Assembly: GCF_012272815.1 (NCBI RefSeq)
Contig: NZ_JAAWWL010000002.1
Location: forward strand, 464,280 to 528,279
DNA from: Croceivirga thetidis
GTDB taxonomy: Bacteria; Bacteroidota; Bacteroidia; Flavobacteriales; Flavobacteriaceae
DNA length: 64,000 bases
Direction of reading: 5' to 3'
This document shows positions 46,173-54,887 of the stretch, piece after piece (positions within the stretch are counted from its first letter, which is position 1; every line of letters begins with the position of its first letter). Position numbers and translations under genes: made by a program. Under the pieces are notes generated by a model. That model was not told the DNA's origin, searched no databases, and saw only the letters and a program-made list of their open reading frames with translations.

Positions 46173-46601
46173 ATGCGCTTTCATTCTCGAAGATGGGTCA
46201 AACCCGAAGATTTAAATGCCAATGGAACTTTGTTTGCTGGTCAGGTATTGTCATGGATTGATGAAGAAGCAATTATGTACGCAATGATTCAATTGGAGAA
46301 TAAGCGCATTGTTACCAAATACATGTCTGAAGTGAACTTTATGGGTACCGCAGTTGTTGGCGATGTCATTGAAATTGGGATTAAGGCTATAAAGTTCGGC
46401 AAGTCATCATTGACCTTAAATTGCGAAGTAAGAAATAAGATGACCCAAGACCCAATAGTCACTGTTGACAATGTTATTCTCGTAAACTTAGATGAGAATG
46501 GCAAACCAAAGCCCCATGGTAAAGTTAAAGTGGAGTTTGTTGAAGAAAGATTGGCAAAAGCCGCAGAGAAAGAAGCCGCTCTATCGACTGGAAAAAAATA
46601 A
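46173..46601 (+). CDS. acyl-CoA thioesterase (hotdog fold, YciA-like)
   Basis: A 142-residue single hotdog-domain thioesterase. The signature is PEDLNANGTLFAGQVLSWIDEEA, with the catalytic aspartate in SWIDEE; the next strands are VTKYMSEVNFMGTAVVGDVIEIG and SLTLNCEVRNK. It hydrolyses acyl-CoA esters. Acyl chain preference cannot be read from sequence. Transcribed alone. Confidence 0.9.
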   Translation: MRFHSRRWVKPEDLNANGTLFAGQVLSWIDEEAIMYAMIQLENKRIVTKYMSEVNFMGTAVVGDVIEIGIKAIKFGKSSLTLNCEVRNKMTQDPIVTVDNVILVNLDENGKPKPHGKVKVEFVEERLAKAAEKEAALSTGKK

Positions 46602-46958
46602 CCTAGCTGTGATTTGTATTTCTTTAAAACTTTGAAATATAATTAGTTGGTTTATCTAAACTCATTCTTAAGTTTAAGTTAGAAGTTAAAATTTCCAATA
46701 TGATTCACTTTTGATTCAAATGTGATACAAATCCTGTTTGCACAAATTTTTCTTTTGAAGCCTACAAACCAGGTGGGTTTACAGCATCAAAAAAGCTTCA
46801 CCTACGAAAAAAGAACTTATACAACAAAATAGGGAAGCCCGGTAACAATTTATTGCACATACCACGTCAAATAAAGAGTTTTAACTCAAAAGAAATCAGG
46901 CATTTAAAGAAAATAAGTTATTTCTTACAAATTTAAAGCCTTCTAGAAAAGTTAAGAT
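46602..46958. other. 357-base intergenic leader before the exopolysaccharide operon
   Basis: The region is AT-rich and holds no ORF I can support. AAACC-N5-GGTTT at 46766-46780 is a small inverted repeat. I see no exact TAnnTTTG element, riboswitch motif or terminator. It may hold the promoter and 5' untranslated region of the operon starting at 46959. Confidence 0.5.
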
Positions 46959-48692
46959 TTGGAAATTACAGAGCTACAATTACAATTGAATCAATTAGGA
47001 CGAGAGATAGAGCAAATATCGTCTGATACTGTCGATGGTACTCAGATTGATCAATTAAAATTACGTTTTGAAGTTTTCAAGGAAAAGTTGGAAAATAACA
47101 TAAATTTCCCTGATGTTGAGCTAAGCGAATCACAGCAGGAAATTGCTTTAAACAAGGCTCATCAAGAAGCAAATAATCTCGTTGCCAATGTTAGTCATGA
47201 AATTCGAACTCCTTTAAATGGAATTATCGGATTCGTTGATCTGCTTCAAGAAACGACTTTGAATCCAACCCAAGAGGAAATCGTTAATGCGTTGAACTCA
47301 GCTTCTTCCAGCTTAATGAACATAATAAATGAATTGCTCGAATACTCGAAACTAGCGGCGGGGCAAGAGAAATTCGAAAGACATCAGTTCAACTTAAAAA
47401 ACTTGATTAGTGAACTCCAATTTTTAAGCGAAACACTAATTATTGGAAAGGACATTCAATTTGATATTGAAATTGAAGATTCAATTCCAGAAAAGTTGAT
47501 AGGGGACCCCTCTAGGCTTTCTCAAGTTCTATTAAATCTTTTAGGCAATTCAATCAAATTCGTTGATAGTGGACGTATTGAATTGGCTGTTTATTTAAAC
47601 TCTATTCAAAATAATAAGGCCATACTAGACTTTGTCGTCCGAGATACCGGTATTGGCATTGCCCAAGAAGAATTGGTCAATATTTTTAATACCTATCATC
47701 AAGTGCCTCAAAATTCCAAAAAATTTGGTGGTACTGGTCTTGGTTTGAGCATTGTGAAACAGATTGTTGAGAAAATGGGAGGCTCCATTTCAGTTGAAAG
47801 TATTTTAGGTGTAGGAACATCATTTCAATTCAATCTTCCTTTTGAGACCGTTTTTGAATTTGAGCATGAAATTGTCAATACAGAACTTAATGATTCATCT
47901 AGCTCTGATATCAAAGGTAAAAAGGTGCTTGTTTTTGAAGACAACACCCTAAACCAAAGGCTGTTTAAAAATCAACTTGAAAATTGGGGCTGTGAAATTG
48001 CCATTGTCGATAACGGTCTTGATGGTCTGAAATTACTTGAAAAAAACAATTTCGATATTCTCTTAATGGATTTGAGAATGCCTGTTTTGAACGGATTCGA
48101 AATTTCTAGAAAGATAAGGGAGAATGATCTACGAAATATCAATTCTATACCAATTCTAGCGATTTCAGCGGATTTTACCATAGCAGATAAAGAGAAATCA
48201 GCTGAAGTAGGAATTAATGATTTTTTAATGAAACCCTATGAATCTGCAGCTCTAAAAGAAAAGATAGCACATCTCGTAGTTAAAAAACAAACTACTATTG
48301 ACGACAAAATAGCTATTGAAAATAATCCAGCTGAGCCTAATCTTATTGACCTCGAACCATTAAAGCAAGAATGTTTAGGGCAAGTCTCGCTATTAGAAGA
48401 ATTAGTAAGTCTTTTCAAAAAGAACATATTGGAATTTATTGGTGAAACAAGGATTCATTTGCAAAGCGGAAATTTTCAAGGTGTGGATTTTGCATGTCAT
48501 AAAGTAAAATCCTGTCTTGGTATGGTAAAGGCACACCATTTGACTGAGATAACGACGAAAATGACAACCATTTCTAAAGAAGGCCAGGATATCGAAACGA
48601 TCTCCTTTCTTTTTGATGAATTTATTGAACTATATCCCAAAACTGAAGATAAACTAGACCTAGAATTTAATAAACTAAAGCTAAAGGCATAA
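46959..48692 (+). CDS. hybrid sensor histidine kinase with receiver and HPt domains
   Basis: A 577-residue cytoplasmic phosphorelay protein, start TTG because no ATG is available in frame. A coiled coil (about 1-70) leads to HisKA with His80 (ANVSHEIRTPLNG), HATPase (DTGIGIAQEEL, GGTGLGLSIVKQIV), a receiver with Asp371 (DILLMDLRMP) and an HPt domain with His514 (FACHKVKSCLG). No sensor or membrane domain is recognised, so the input is probably by protein contact. It is followed 4 bases later by a stand-alone receiver, the likely phosphoacceptor. First gene of the putative exopolysaccharide operon. Confidence 0.92.
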   Translation: MEITELQLQLNQLGREIEQISSDTVDGTQIDQLKLRFEVFKEKLENNINFPDVELSESQQEIALNKAHQEANNLVANVSHEIRTPLNGIIGFVDLLQETTLNPTQEEIVNALNSASSSLMNIINELLEYSKLAAGQEKFERHQFNLKNLISELQFLSETLIIGKDIQFDIEIEDSIPEKLIGDPSRLSQVLLNLLGNSIKFVDSGRIELAVYLNSIQNNKAILDFVVRDTGIGIAQEELVNIFNTYHQVPQNSKKFGGTGLGLSIVKQIVEKMGGSISVESILGVGTSFQFNLPFETVFEFEHEIVNTELNDSSSSDIKGKKVLVFEDNTLNQRLFKNQLENWGCEIAIVDNGLDGLKLLEKNNFDILLMDLRMPVLNGFEISRKIRENDLRNINSIPILAISADFTIADKEKSAEVGINDFLMKPYESAALKEKIAHLVVKKQTTIDDKIAIENNPAEPNLIDLEPLKQECLGQVSLLEELVSLFKKNILEFIGETRIHLQSGNFQGVDFACHKVKSCLGMVKAHHLTEITTKMTTISKEGQDIETISFLFDEFIELYPKTEDKLDLEFNKLKLKA

Positions 48693-48696
48693 AATT

Positions 48697-49071
48697 TTGG
48701 AAACCAAACAACTACTCTTAGCAGAGGATGACGAAATGTTGGCATCCTTGCTTGATTATCGCTTACGTAAAGATGGCTATGATGTCTGTGTAAGCCATAA
48801 CGGAAAATCTGTAAAGGAGAATCTACAAAAACGTATTCCTGATGCCATAGTCTGTGATATAATGATGCCCTATTTCTCGGGTATTGAATTAGTTGACTAT
48901 GTTCGTAACGATTTGAAATCCAATGTTCCTATTATCATGATTTCTTCTGCGTCCAATGATGAGAATATTTTAAGTGCATTTGAAATGGGAGCTAATGATT
49001 TTGTTCCTAAGCCAGTTAGTCCTACTGAATTATTGGCGCGAATAACCAAAGAACTAAAAAGAAGTGCATAA
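48697..49071 (+). CDS. stand-alone response regulator receiver
   Basis: A 124-residue CheY-like receiver without output domain. Acidic pocket in LLLAEDDEM, phosphoacceptor Asp54 in VCDIMMPYF, switch serine in IIMISSASND, lysine in FVPKPVSP. TTG start, 4 bases after the kinase gene; no alternative ATG in frame gives the full fold. It probably carries phosphate from the HPt domain and acts by binding a protein, the HEAT-repeat protein or glycosyltransferase downstream being the obvious candidates. Confidence 0.92.
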   Translation: METKQLLLAEDDEMLASLLDYRLRKDGYDVCVSHNGKSVKENLQKRIPDAIVCDIMMPYFSGIELVDYVRNDLKSNVPIIMISSASNDENILSAFEMGANDFVPKPVSPTELLARITKELKRSA

Positions 49072-49154
49072 GATGACCTAAGACCAAACATCCCAAATCT
49101 AACTACTTTATCGACACACCAAACCTACATACCAATCTCCTCTGGGATTTAACC

Positions 49155-51128
49155 TTGCTCTTTGTACTGCTGGGTGCTTTGTATTTTTTGGCAATTTTCG
49201 GTTATCGCAAATTGTCCGAAAATCGTAAAAAGGGCAGCAAGACAACCCGCGACGAATTGGCTCCTGTCATTAGTAATTTTCTTTTTCACAGTCATGATGA
49301 TCCAATTGATGAACAGCGTCATTTTGTGGAGTTGAAAATTAGGATTAGGGAAAAACTTAGAGCTTCAGCATTCAAAAAAGCTTTGACTGCTATTCTATTT
49401 GATTTACAAAAGGATGTCTCCGGTGAAACACGTCAACGTTTGGTGAATCTATATCGTGAACTGGAATTGCATCACGATGCCATGTCTAAATTGAAAAGTT
49501 GGCGATGGGAGGTTGTGTCTCAGGGTATATTGGAATTAACCCAAATGGAAGTCATAGAATCCTACAACCTTATTGCCAAACTTTGCAAGGATCAGAGAAA
49601 AACAATTCGAAAACAAGCTGAAATTGCAATTGTTCAGCTTAAACAAGAAGGAATTAAGCACATATTGGATAATTCAAGACATCCAATAAGTGAATGGCAA
49701 CAGCTTAAATTAATTGAAGCTATAGGAAACCATTCAGATTTTGTCCCACCCGCTTTTAAGTTCTGGCTGCTATCAGAGAATAATGATGTTGTTCTATTCG
49801 CACTTCGTTTAATTCGTCATTACAATCAAAGTGATGCAGAGGGGGCTATCGTGGAATTGATTAAACATAAAAACGATCAAATTAAAATTGCAGCGCTTAA
49901 TTGTATTCGAGATTTCAATTTCAAGTCAAGTTTGCCAACGATAAAAAGGGTTTTTTGGCACGCTAGTAACGAAGTCAAAATTCAATTGCTTGATACAATT
50001 GCCAGTTTGGGTACTGTTAGTGAACTCATATTTCTTGAAGAAGTTAAGGATAGGGTCACGAATCACCAAGTAAAGAGCAAAGCATTGGGTGCAATAAATA
50101 TAATCCGGCCTGATTCAGTTCTACCAACCAAAGATATTGAGTCATTTGATAGTCCAAAATTAACGCAGGACTCAGAATTGGTGATTACAGAAGACCACCA
50201 ACAAATAGAAGTTGAATTTGAGGTAGAACCAGGGGATGGAATTTCTCCAATAATGCGTTCAACAATTGAATTCACTGAAATTGAGGTGTATGACGTAGTA
50301 GAGCATCCGAAAAAATCAACAGAAACAGAAAATCCAATCAGCGGCGATAAGACAGATGAAATCTTTCCTGAATTCGAATTGAATTTATTGGATGGTGAAT
50401 CAAACCATTCTCTTGAAAATCATATAGGTCTTGTTAATAGTGCTAATGAGGAAGGTTTTGAAAAGGATTTTGATAAACAAGAATTCGAAATCCGATATGA
50501 AAAAATGAACCATGCTGAACGTGAAAAGTTCTTGAACTCAATAGTCAGTTACGGCGATGCCCGTGAAAAATATTTATTGGAATCCATTGTTGACCTTGAA
50601 GAAAACAGTGAATTGCGATTCAGGGCCTTTGGTAAATTAAAGCAACTTCAAAGTTCCTCAAAACCAGATGAAAATATTGAAGAAAAGAAAGTTGACTCCT
50701 TAACGAGAAGTGAACAGAGTATATTCTCTAAACTTTTTGAACATGCAGCAGACTTGGAATCCCAACTACTATTACTAAATGAAATTTCTTCAATTGGCGA
50801 TGTAAAGGAAACAGTATTCCTAAAACAACTTTTAGAAGTAAATCAGGAGGATGAATTAGTAGAAAAGATTGAAGAGACCTTAGAATTAATAGAAGAAAGA
50901 CTTTCGAAAGAAGAGGTAATTAAATTGGAGCCTTTACAAAAAAACCATGATTTCGAGGAAAGCCTTGCTAGAAATGACCACAACAAAATGCCTTTAGAGT
51001 TATTATCGCTAAATGAAGAAATAGGTATTTCCAGTCCTGGGCAGCTCATTGAAATACAACCTGAGTTTGAACTGGAAGAAATTCCTATTCAGCTTCAAAA
51101 ACCTTTAAAACGCTTTTATAATGGATAA
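49155..51128 (+). CDS. membrane-anchored HEAT-repeat protein
   Basis: At least 657 residues from TTG 49155. One N-terminal membrane helix (FVLLGALYFLAIFGY), then helical repeats in about 60-330 (for example LKLIEAIGNHSDFVPPAFKFWLL and DQIKIAALNCIRDFNFKSSLPTIKRVFWHAS), an acidic linker, and a second helical block (about 450-600). The frame is open from 49077 and reads as coding before the TTG (PKTKHPKSNYFIDTP...), so the natural start may be ATG 49073 with one extra base. A scaffold between the receiver and the synthase is plausible. Confidence 0.8.
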   Translation: MLFVLLGALYFLAIFGYRKLSENRKKGSKTTRDELAPVISNFLFHSHDDPIDEQRHFVELKIRIREKLRASAFKKALTAILFDLQKDVSGETRQRLVNLYRELELHHDAMSKLKSWRWEVVSQGILELTQMEVIESYNLIAKLCKDQRKTIRKQAEIAIVQLKQEGIKHILDNSRHPISEWQQLKLIEAIGNHSDFVPPAFKFWLLSENNDVVLFALRLIRHYNQSDAEGAIVELIKHKNDQIKIAALNCIRDFNFKSSLPTIKRVFWHASNEVKIQLLDTIASLGTVSELIFLEEVKDRVTNHQVKSKALGAINIIRPDSVLPTKDIESFDSPKLTQDSELVITEDHQQIEVEFEVEPGDGISPIMRSTIEFTEIEVYDVVEHPKKSTETENPISGDKTDEIFPEFELNLLDGESNHSLENHIGLVNSANEEGFEKDFDKQEFEIRYEKMNHAEREKFLNSIVSYGDAREKYLLESIVDLEENSELRFRAFGKLKQLQSSSKPDENIEEKKVDSLTRSEQSIFSKLFEHAADLESQLLLLNEISSIGDVKETVFLKQLLEVNQEDELVEKIEETLELIEERLSKEEVIKLEPLQKNHDFEESLARNDHNKMPLELLSLNEEIGISSPGQLIEIQPEFELEEIPIQLQKPLKRFYNG

Positions 51129-52551
51129 CGGCATTTTTGAATTGGTTCTAGAGTACGTAAACGTCTTGTTTCTGGTGTTTACTACAGTTTTGTTTTCAAT
51201 GTTCACTGTTATGGGGTATCTGTCTACAAGAAATTCCATTCACTATAAAAACAAGAACAGTTTTGGAGATTTATCAAAGGTAATGGCATCGCCATTGGCA
51301 CCTTCAATTACGATTATCGCCCCGGCATATAACGAAGGCATGACCATAGTCGAAAACATTCGTTCGTTACTCTCCTTACAATATGTAAACTACGAAGTAA
51401 TGGTAGTGAATGATGGAAGCAAGGATGACACCCTTCAAAAAATGATTGATGCCTATAGTTTAGTGAAAATTGAACGTGTTTTGGATCCAAATATGAAATC
51501 CAAACCAATACGAGGAATTTATAAATCAGAAATACCTGCATTTGGTAAGCTTACAGTCATCGATAAAGAAAACGGTGGCAAGTCTGATGCCCTAAACACA
51601 GGAGTTCAACTTTCAACTAGTAGATATGTGGGGTGTATTGATGTTGATTGTTTGTTATTGCCAGATGCCCTTTTGCATGTAGTAAAGTCTTTCGCTCAAA
51701 GAAGTGAGAAAAGGGTAATTGCGGTTGGAGGTGTAATTCGTGTTGCAAATTCATGTATAATTTCGGGCGGTGAATTAGAGCAAATCAACCTGCCAAAAAA
51801 TTGGTTGGCAAAGTTTCAGTTATTGGAATATACCCGTTCTTTCCTTTTGGGTAGAATGGCCTGGGGCCGTATCGACAGTTTATTAATAATTTCAGGGGCA
51901 TTCGGTTTCTTTGATCGAGAAATAGCCAATGCAATAGGGGGCTACGATACAGGAACCGTTGGTGAGGATATGGAAATAGTTTTTCGTATGCGCCGCTATA
52001 TGCATGAACAAAACTTGCCTTACAACGTAGAGTATATTCCAGACCCACTATGTTGGACTGAAGTTCCTGAAGACTTAAAAGTCTTTGTAAAGCAAAGAGA
52101 CAGATGGTCTCGGGGTAATATCGAAACCCTTCAAAAGCATAAAGACATGTTCTTGAATCCGAAATTTGGTAGGCTAGGACTACTCAGTTATCCCTACTGG
52201 TTTTTTTACGAATGGTTAGCGCCTATTCTTGAGTTTTTGGGCTTTTTCTCCATAATACTCTTCTACTTTTTGGGAATTCTAAATTGGAAGTTTTTTGTTG
52301 CGATAACGTTCTGTATTTATTCCTACAGCGTCATGTTTTCCCTATATGCCATTTTGTGGGATACTTATTCCTATAAACAATATACAAGGCCAAGGGATAT
52401 TTTAATACTTGTGTTGTGCGCTCTTATTGAACCTATTGTTTTTCATCCGATTGTTGTTTGGTCATCGGTTAAGGGAAATTATAAGAAACTCTTTAATATT
52501 CAATCTGGTTGGGGCTCTATGACCAGAAAAGGATTTAGCAAGGCTTCATGA
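51121..52551 (+). CDS. processive family 2 glycosyltransferase (polysaccharide synthase)
   Basis: A 476-residue BcsA/NodC-type membrane synthase. An N-terminal helix (about 10-32) precedes the GT-A domain: NDGS at 97-100, DVD at 174-176, GED at 281-283, and the processivity motif QRDRW at 325-329. Three C-terminal helices (about 360-450) form the pore. No PilZ domain. The motif set predicts a beta-linked polymer, identity unknown. It overlaps the HEAT gene by 8 bases and the next gene by 4, so it is co-translated. It is the core enzyme of this putative exopolysaccharide machine. Confidence 0.93.
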   Translation: MDNGIFELVLEYVNVLFLVFTTVLFSMFTVMGYLSTRNSIHYKNKNSFGDLSKVMASPLAPSITIIAPAYNEGMTIVENIRSLLSLQYVNYEVMVVNDGSKDDTLQKMIDAYSLVKIERVLDPNMKSKPIRGIYKSEIPAFGKLTVIDKENGGKSDALNTGVQLSTSRYVGCIDVDCLLLPDALLHVVKSFAQRSEKRVIAVGGVIRVANSCIISGGELEQINLPKNWLAKFQLLEYTRSFLLGRMAWGRIDSLLIISGAFGFFDREIANAIGGYDTGTVGEDMEIVFRMRRYMHEQNLPYNVEYIPDPLCWTEVPEDLKVFVKQRDRWSRGNIETLQKHKDMFLNPKFGRLGLLSYPYWFFYEWLAPILEFLGFFSIILFYFLGILNWKFFVAITFCIYSYSVMFSLYAILWDTYSYKQYTRPRDILILVLCALIEPIVFHPIVVWSSVKGNYKKLFNIQSGWGSMTRKGFSKAS

Positions 52552-54887
52552 TAGTTGAAAATAAACATAGCGCTAAAAATGGTTTAGGCCAATACGCAAA
52601 ACAGATTGTTGCTTTTCAATGTTGTTTATTGATATTGGTTGTCTTTCAACATATCCACTTATATATGGATGGATTGGTTGACAGGGTCATTAATCAAAGT
52701 CTATGGTTGCATTTTATCAATCAAACAGGTTTTACTGCCGTAGTTGGTCTTGGTCTGCTCTGGCCTTATCAATTTCTAGAAGGTAAAAAGCACAATTATG
52801 GTAAGAGATTCGTCGCACTGGTTTTGATATCGCTTTTACTTACAGAGCAATTTTTGACATTGATATATGCAGAAACGCATATCCCTTTCATATACCGGAG
52901 TGAATTTGAGTTAGAAGACTTAGATATAAGTACCGGCCATTGGTTATTATTCATGTTGGGCCTCGTTCTCTTAATCTATTCATTTCGATTGTTGTCAAGA
53001 AAATTCAATTGGGTAAGTTCTATTTTAAAGAGAATGTTTCCTTTTACAATTGTCTTATTCATCATGCTTTTTGGTATGTTATTTACAACCAAAAAACCTA
53101 TTAACCAGAACAAATTTCAATTGTTCGTTACGGATTTGGTCCAAGAAAAAATTGAACTAAACACGTACGACGGCAAAAAAGAATACCCATTTTTAAAACC
53201 TGCAATTGCAGACACCTCCTTTGTTAAGAATTTCAATTTAAAAAGTGGTAATCCAAATTTTGTAATCATAATGATTCAAGGTTTGGGAAAAGAATTTATT
53301 GGACCACAAGCACAATTTAAAGCCTTTACTCCCTTTTTAAACGAACTTTCAAAAGAGTCGTTGATTTGGGAAAACCACCTTTCAAACGCTTTGGATACCA
53401 AAGGCTCGATAACGTCTTTAGTTGCTTCCTTACCTAGTCTGAAAGATGAGAACGAAGAAGTCAACCAGTTAAATCGAAATTCATTATTTGGACTTTTAAA
53501 GGAAAGAGGTTATAAAACCGCTTACTATTATGGAGGAAACAATTCACTTCTTCAAATGGATAAGTTCCTGTATCGAGATAGGGTAGACCTCATTGTTGAT
53601 AAATCCAAATTTGATGAACGCTACAGTCTTTCGCCAACTAATGATAATGGAATTGTAGAGGGATATCCAGATAGTGAACTTTTCAGAAAATGGGAAGAAA
53701 CCTACATTCCCAGTTCAAAACCAAAGTTTGAATTATTCTTGAACTTAAGTACTGTTTCAGGCGGAATTCCTAATTCGGAAAAATACATTTCAAAGGTGGA
53801 ACACATTCTAGATGACAGATACTTTTCCAATGCGGCAGAATGGAATATTAAGCGTCAAAAATCATTTTTTGCCAGTATGCTATATACTGATGAGTCCATT
53901 CGATATTTTATCGAAAAGCGCAATCAAACAAAGGAACATGAAGAAACCATTTATATTATTACGGGTACTCAGAATGCGCCATTTTTAAAGTCCGAAAACG
54001 ATTTGCAAGATTATAGAATACCATTGATGATTTTTGGAGATGCTGTGAAAGCTCCAAAGGTTTTCTCAAATACTACAGCGCATACCGATATAGCCCTATC
54101 GATATTGTCCATGATTAAAGAGAAGGCCTATCCATCGAGTCCGTCAATGATTACTGCTCTTGGAGAGGGCTTGTGTTCCAAAACTGAGGAAAAGAAAATT
54201 CCCTTATTCCGAAACTCAGAAACCGCCAAAGAATTTATACAAGGAAACGATTTTTACAGCTCTGGTAATGTTTACGAAATAGGGGAGGACATGAAACTTC
54301 GAAATAAATCGAACGGTGAAACCAAGCGAAAATTAAAATCAAGTGTCAAGAACTTCAATGCTGCACATAAATATGTTCTTAAAGAAAACAAGGTTTTGCC
54401 AGATTCATTAATGGTATTTCGAAAGGATAAAAGTTCATATTCCAATGAGGAACTCGTTTGGATTTCAAGTGTCTTCAATGGGAAGAATTTTGATAAGGCC
54501 TATGAAAAAGCTCGCGATTTAGCCCATAATGGCAATACGGAACGTGCACTACTGTTGAGTCAGTATATACTTGATCATGTTCCCAATCATGTTGATGCCA
54601 TGATTCTACAAGGTCGCATTTACGCATGGAACAACAAATACAATAAAGCTATTGAAATTCTGAAGGATGCGATGGCAAACAATCCTAAATACCATGACTC
54701 CTATGCCGCTGCATTGGATGTTTGTTACTGGGCAAAGGACAAAAGATTGGCTGCAGAGATCTATGAAAAAATGAAGGAAAATAATGTTATCTCAATAGAG
54801 TTGGATGATAAGGTTCAGCGCTGCCTTAAAGACCAAAAAATATTGAATGAAGTAACGGCGTTAAAATTTGAACTTGATGAATACTAG
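52548..54887 (+). CDS. membrane protein with alkaline-phosphatase-like domain and TPR C-terminus
   Basis: A 779-residue protein. Five membrane helices (about 20-180) precede an extracytoplasmic domain of the sulfatase/LTA-synthase type (about 235-535) and TPR-like helices (about 640-760). The domain is degenerate: the usual metal-binding glutamate is Gln244 in VIIMIQGLG, and the GDHG-type metal loop is replaced by ITGTQNA at 471-477; a histidine remains at 512. Thr284 or Thr289 could be the nucleophile remnant. I infer a pseudoenzyme or structural role in polymer modification or assembly, and cannot confirm activity. Confidence 0.78.
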   Translation: MIVENKHSAKNGLGQYAKQIVAFQCCLLILVVFQHIHLYMDGLVDRVINQSLWLHFINQTGFTAVVGLGLLWPYQFLEGKKHNYGKRFVALVLISLLLTEQFLTLIYAETHIPFIYRSEFELEDLDISTGHWLLFMLGLVLLIYSFRLLSRKFNWVSSILKRMFPFTIVLFIMLFGMLFTTKKPINQNKFQLFVTDLVQEKIELNTYDGKKEYPFLKPAIADTSFVKNFNLKSGNPNFVIIMIQGLGKEFIGPQAQFKAFTPFLNELSKESLIWENHLSNALDTKGSITSLVASLPSLKDENEEVNQLNRNSLFGLLKERGYKTAYYYGGNNSLLQMDKFLYRDRVDLIVDKSKFDERYSLSPTNDNGIVEGYPDSELFRKWEETYIPSSKPKFELFLNLSTVSGGIPNSEKYISKVEHILDDRYFSNAAEWNIKRQKSFFASMLYTDESIRYFIEKRNQTKEHEETIYIITGTQNAPFLKSENDLQDYRIPLMIFGDAVKAPKVFSNTTAHTDIALSILSMIKEKAYPSSPSMITALGEGLCSKTEEKKIPLFRNSETAKEFIQGNDFYSSGNVYEIGEDMKLRNKSNGETKRKLKSSVKNFNAAHKYVLKENKVLPDSLMVFRKDKSSYSNEELVWISSVFNGKNFDKAYEKARDLAHNGNTERALLLSQYILDHVPNHVDAMILQGRIYAWNNKYNKAIEILKDAMANNPKYHDSYAAALDVCYWAKDKRLAAEIYEKMKENNVISIELDDKVQRCLKDQKILNEVTALKFELDEY

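Noticed and set aside
46602-46958. riboswitch before the exopolysaccharide operon
   Set aside because: No known riboswitch core such as GEMM recognised; only a short AAACC/GGTTT inverted repeat is present.
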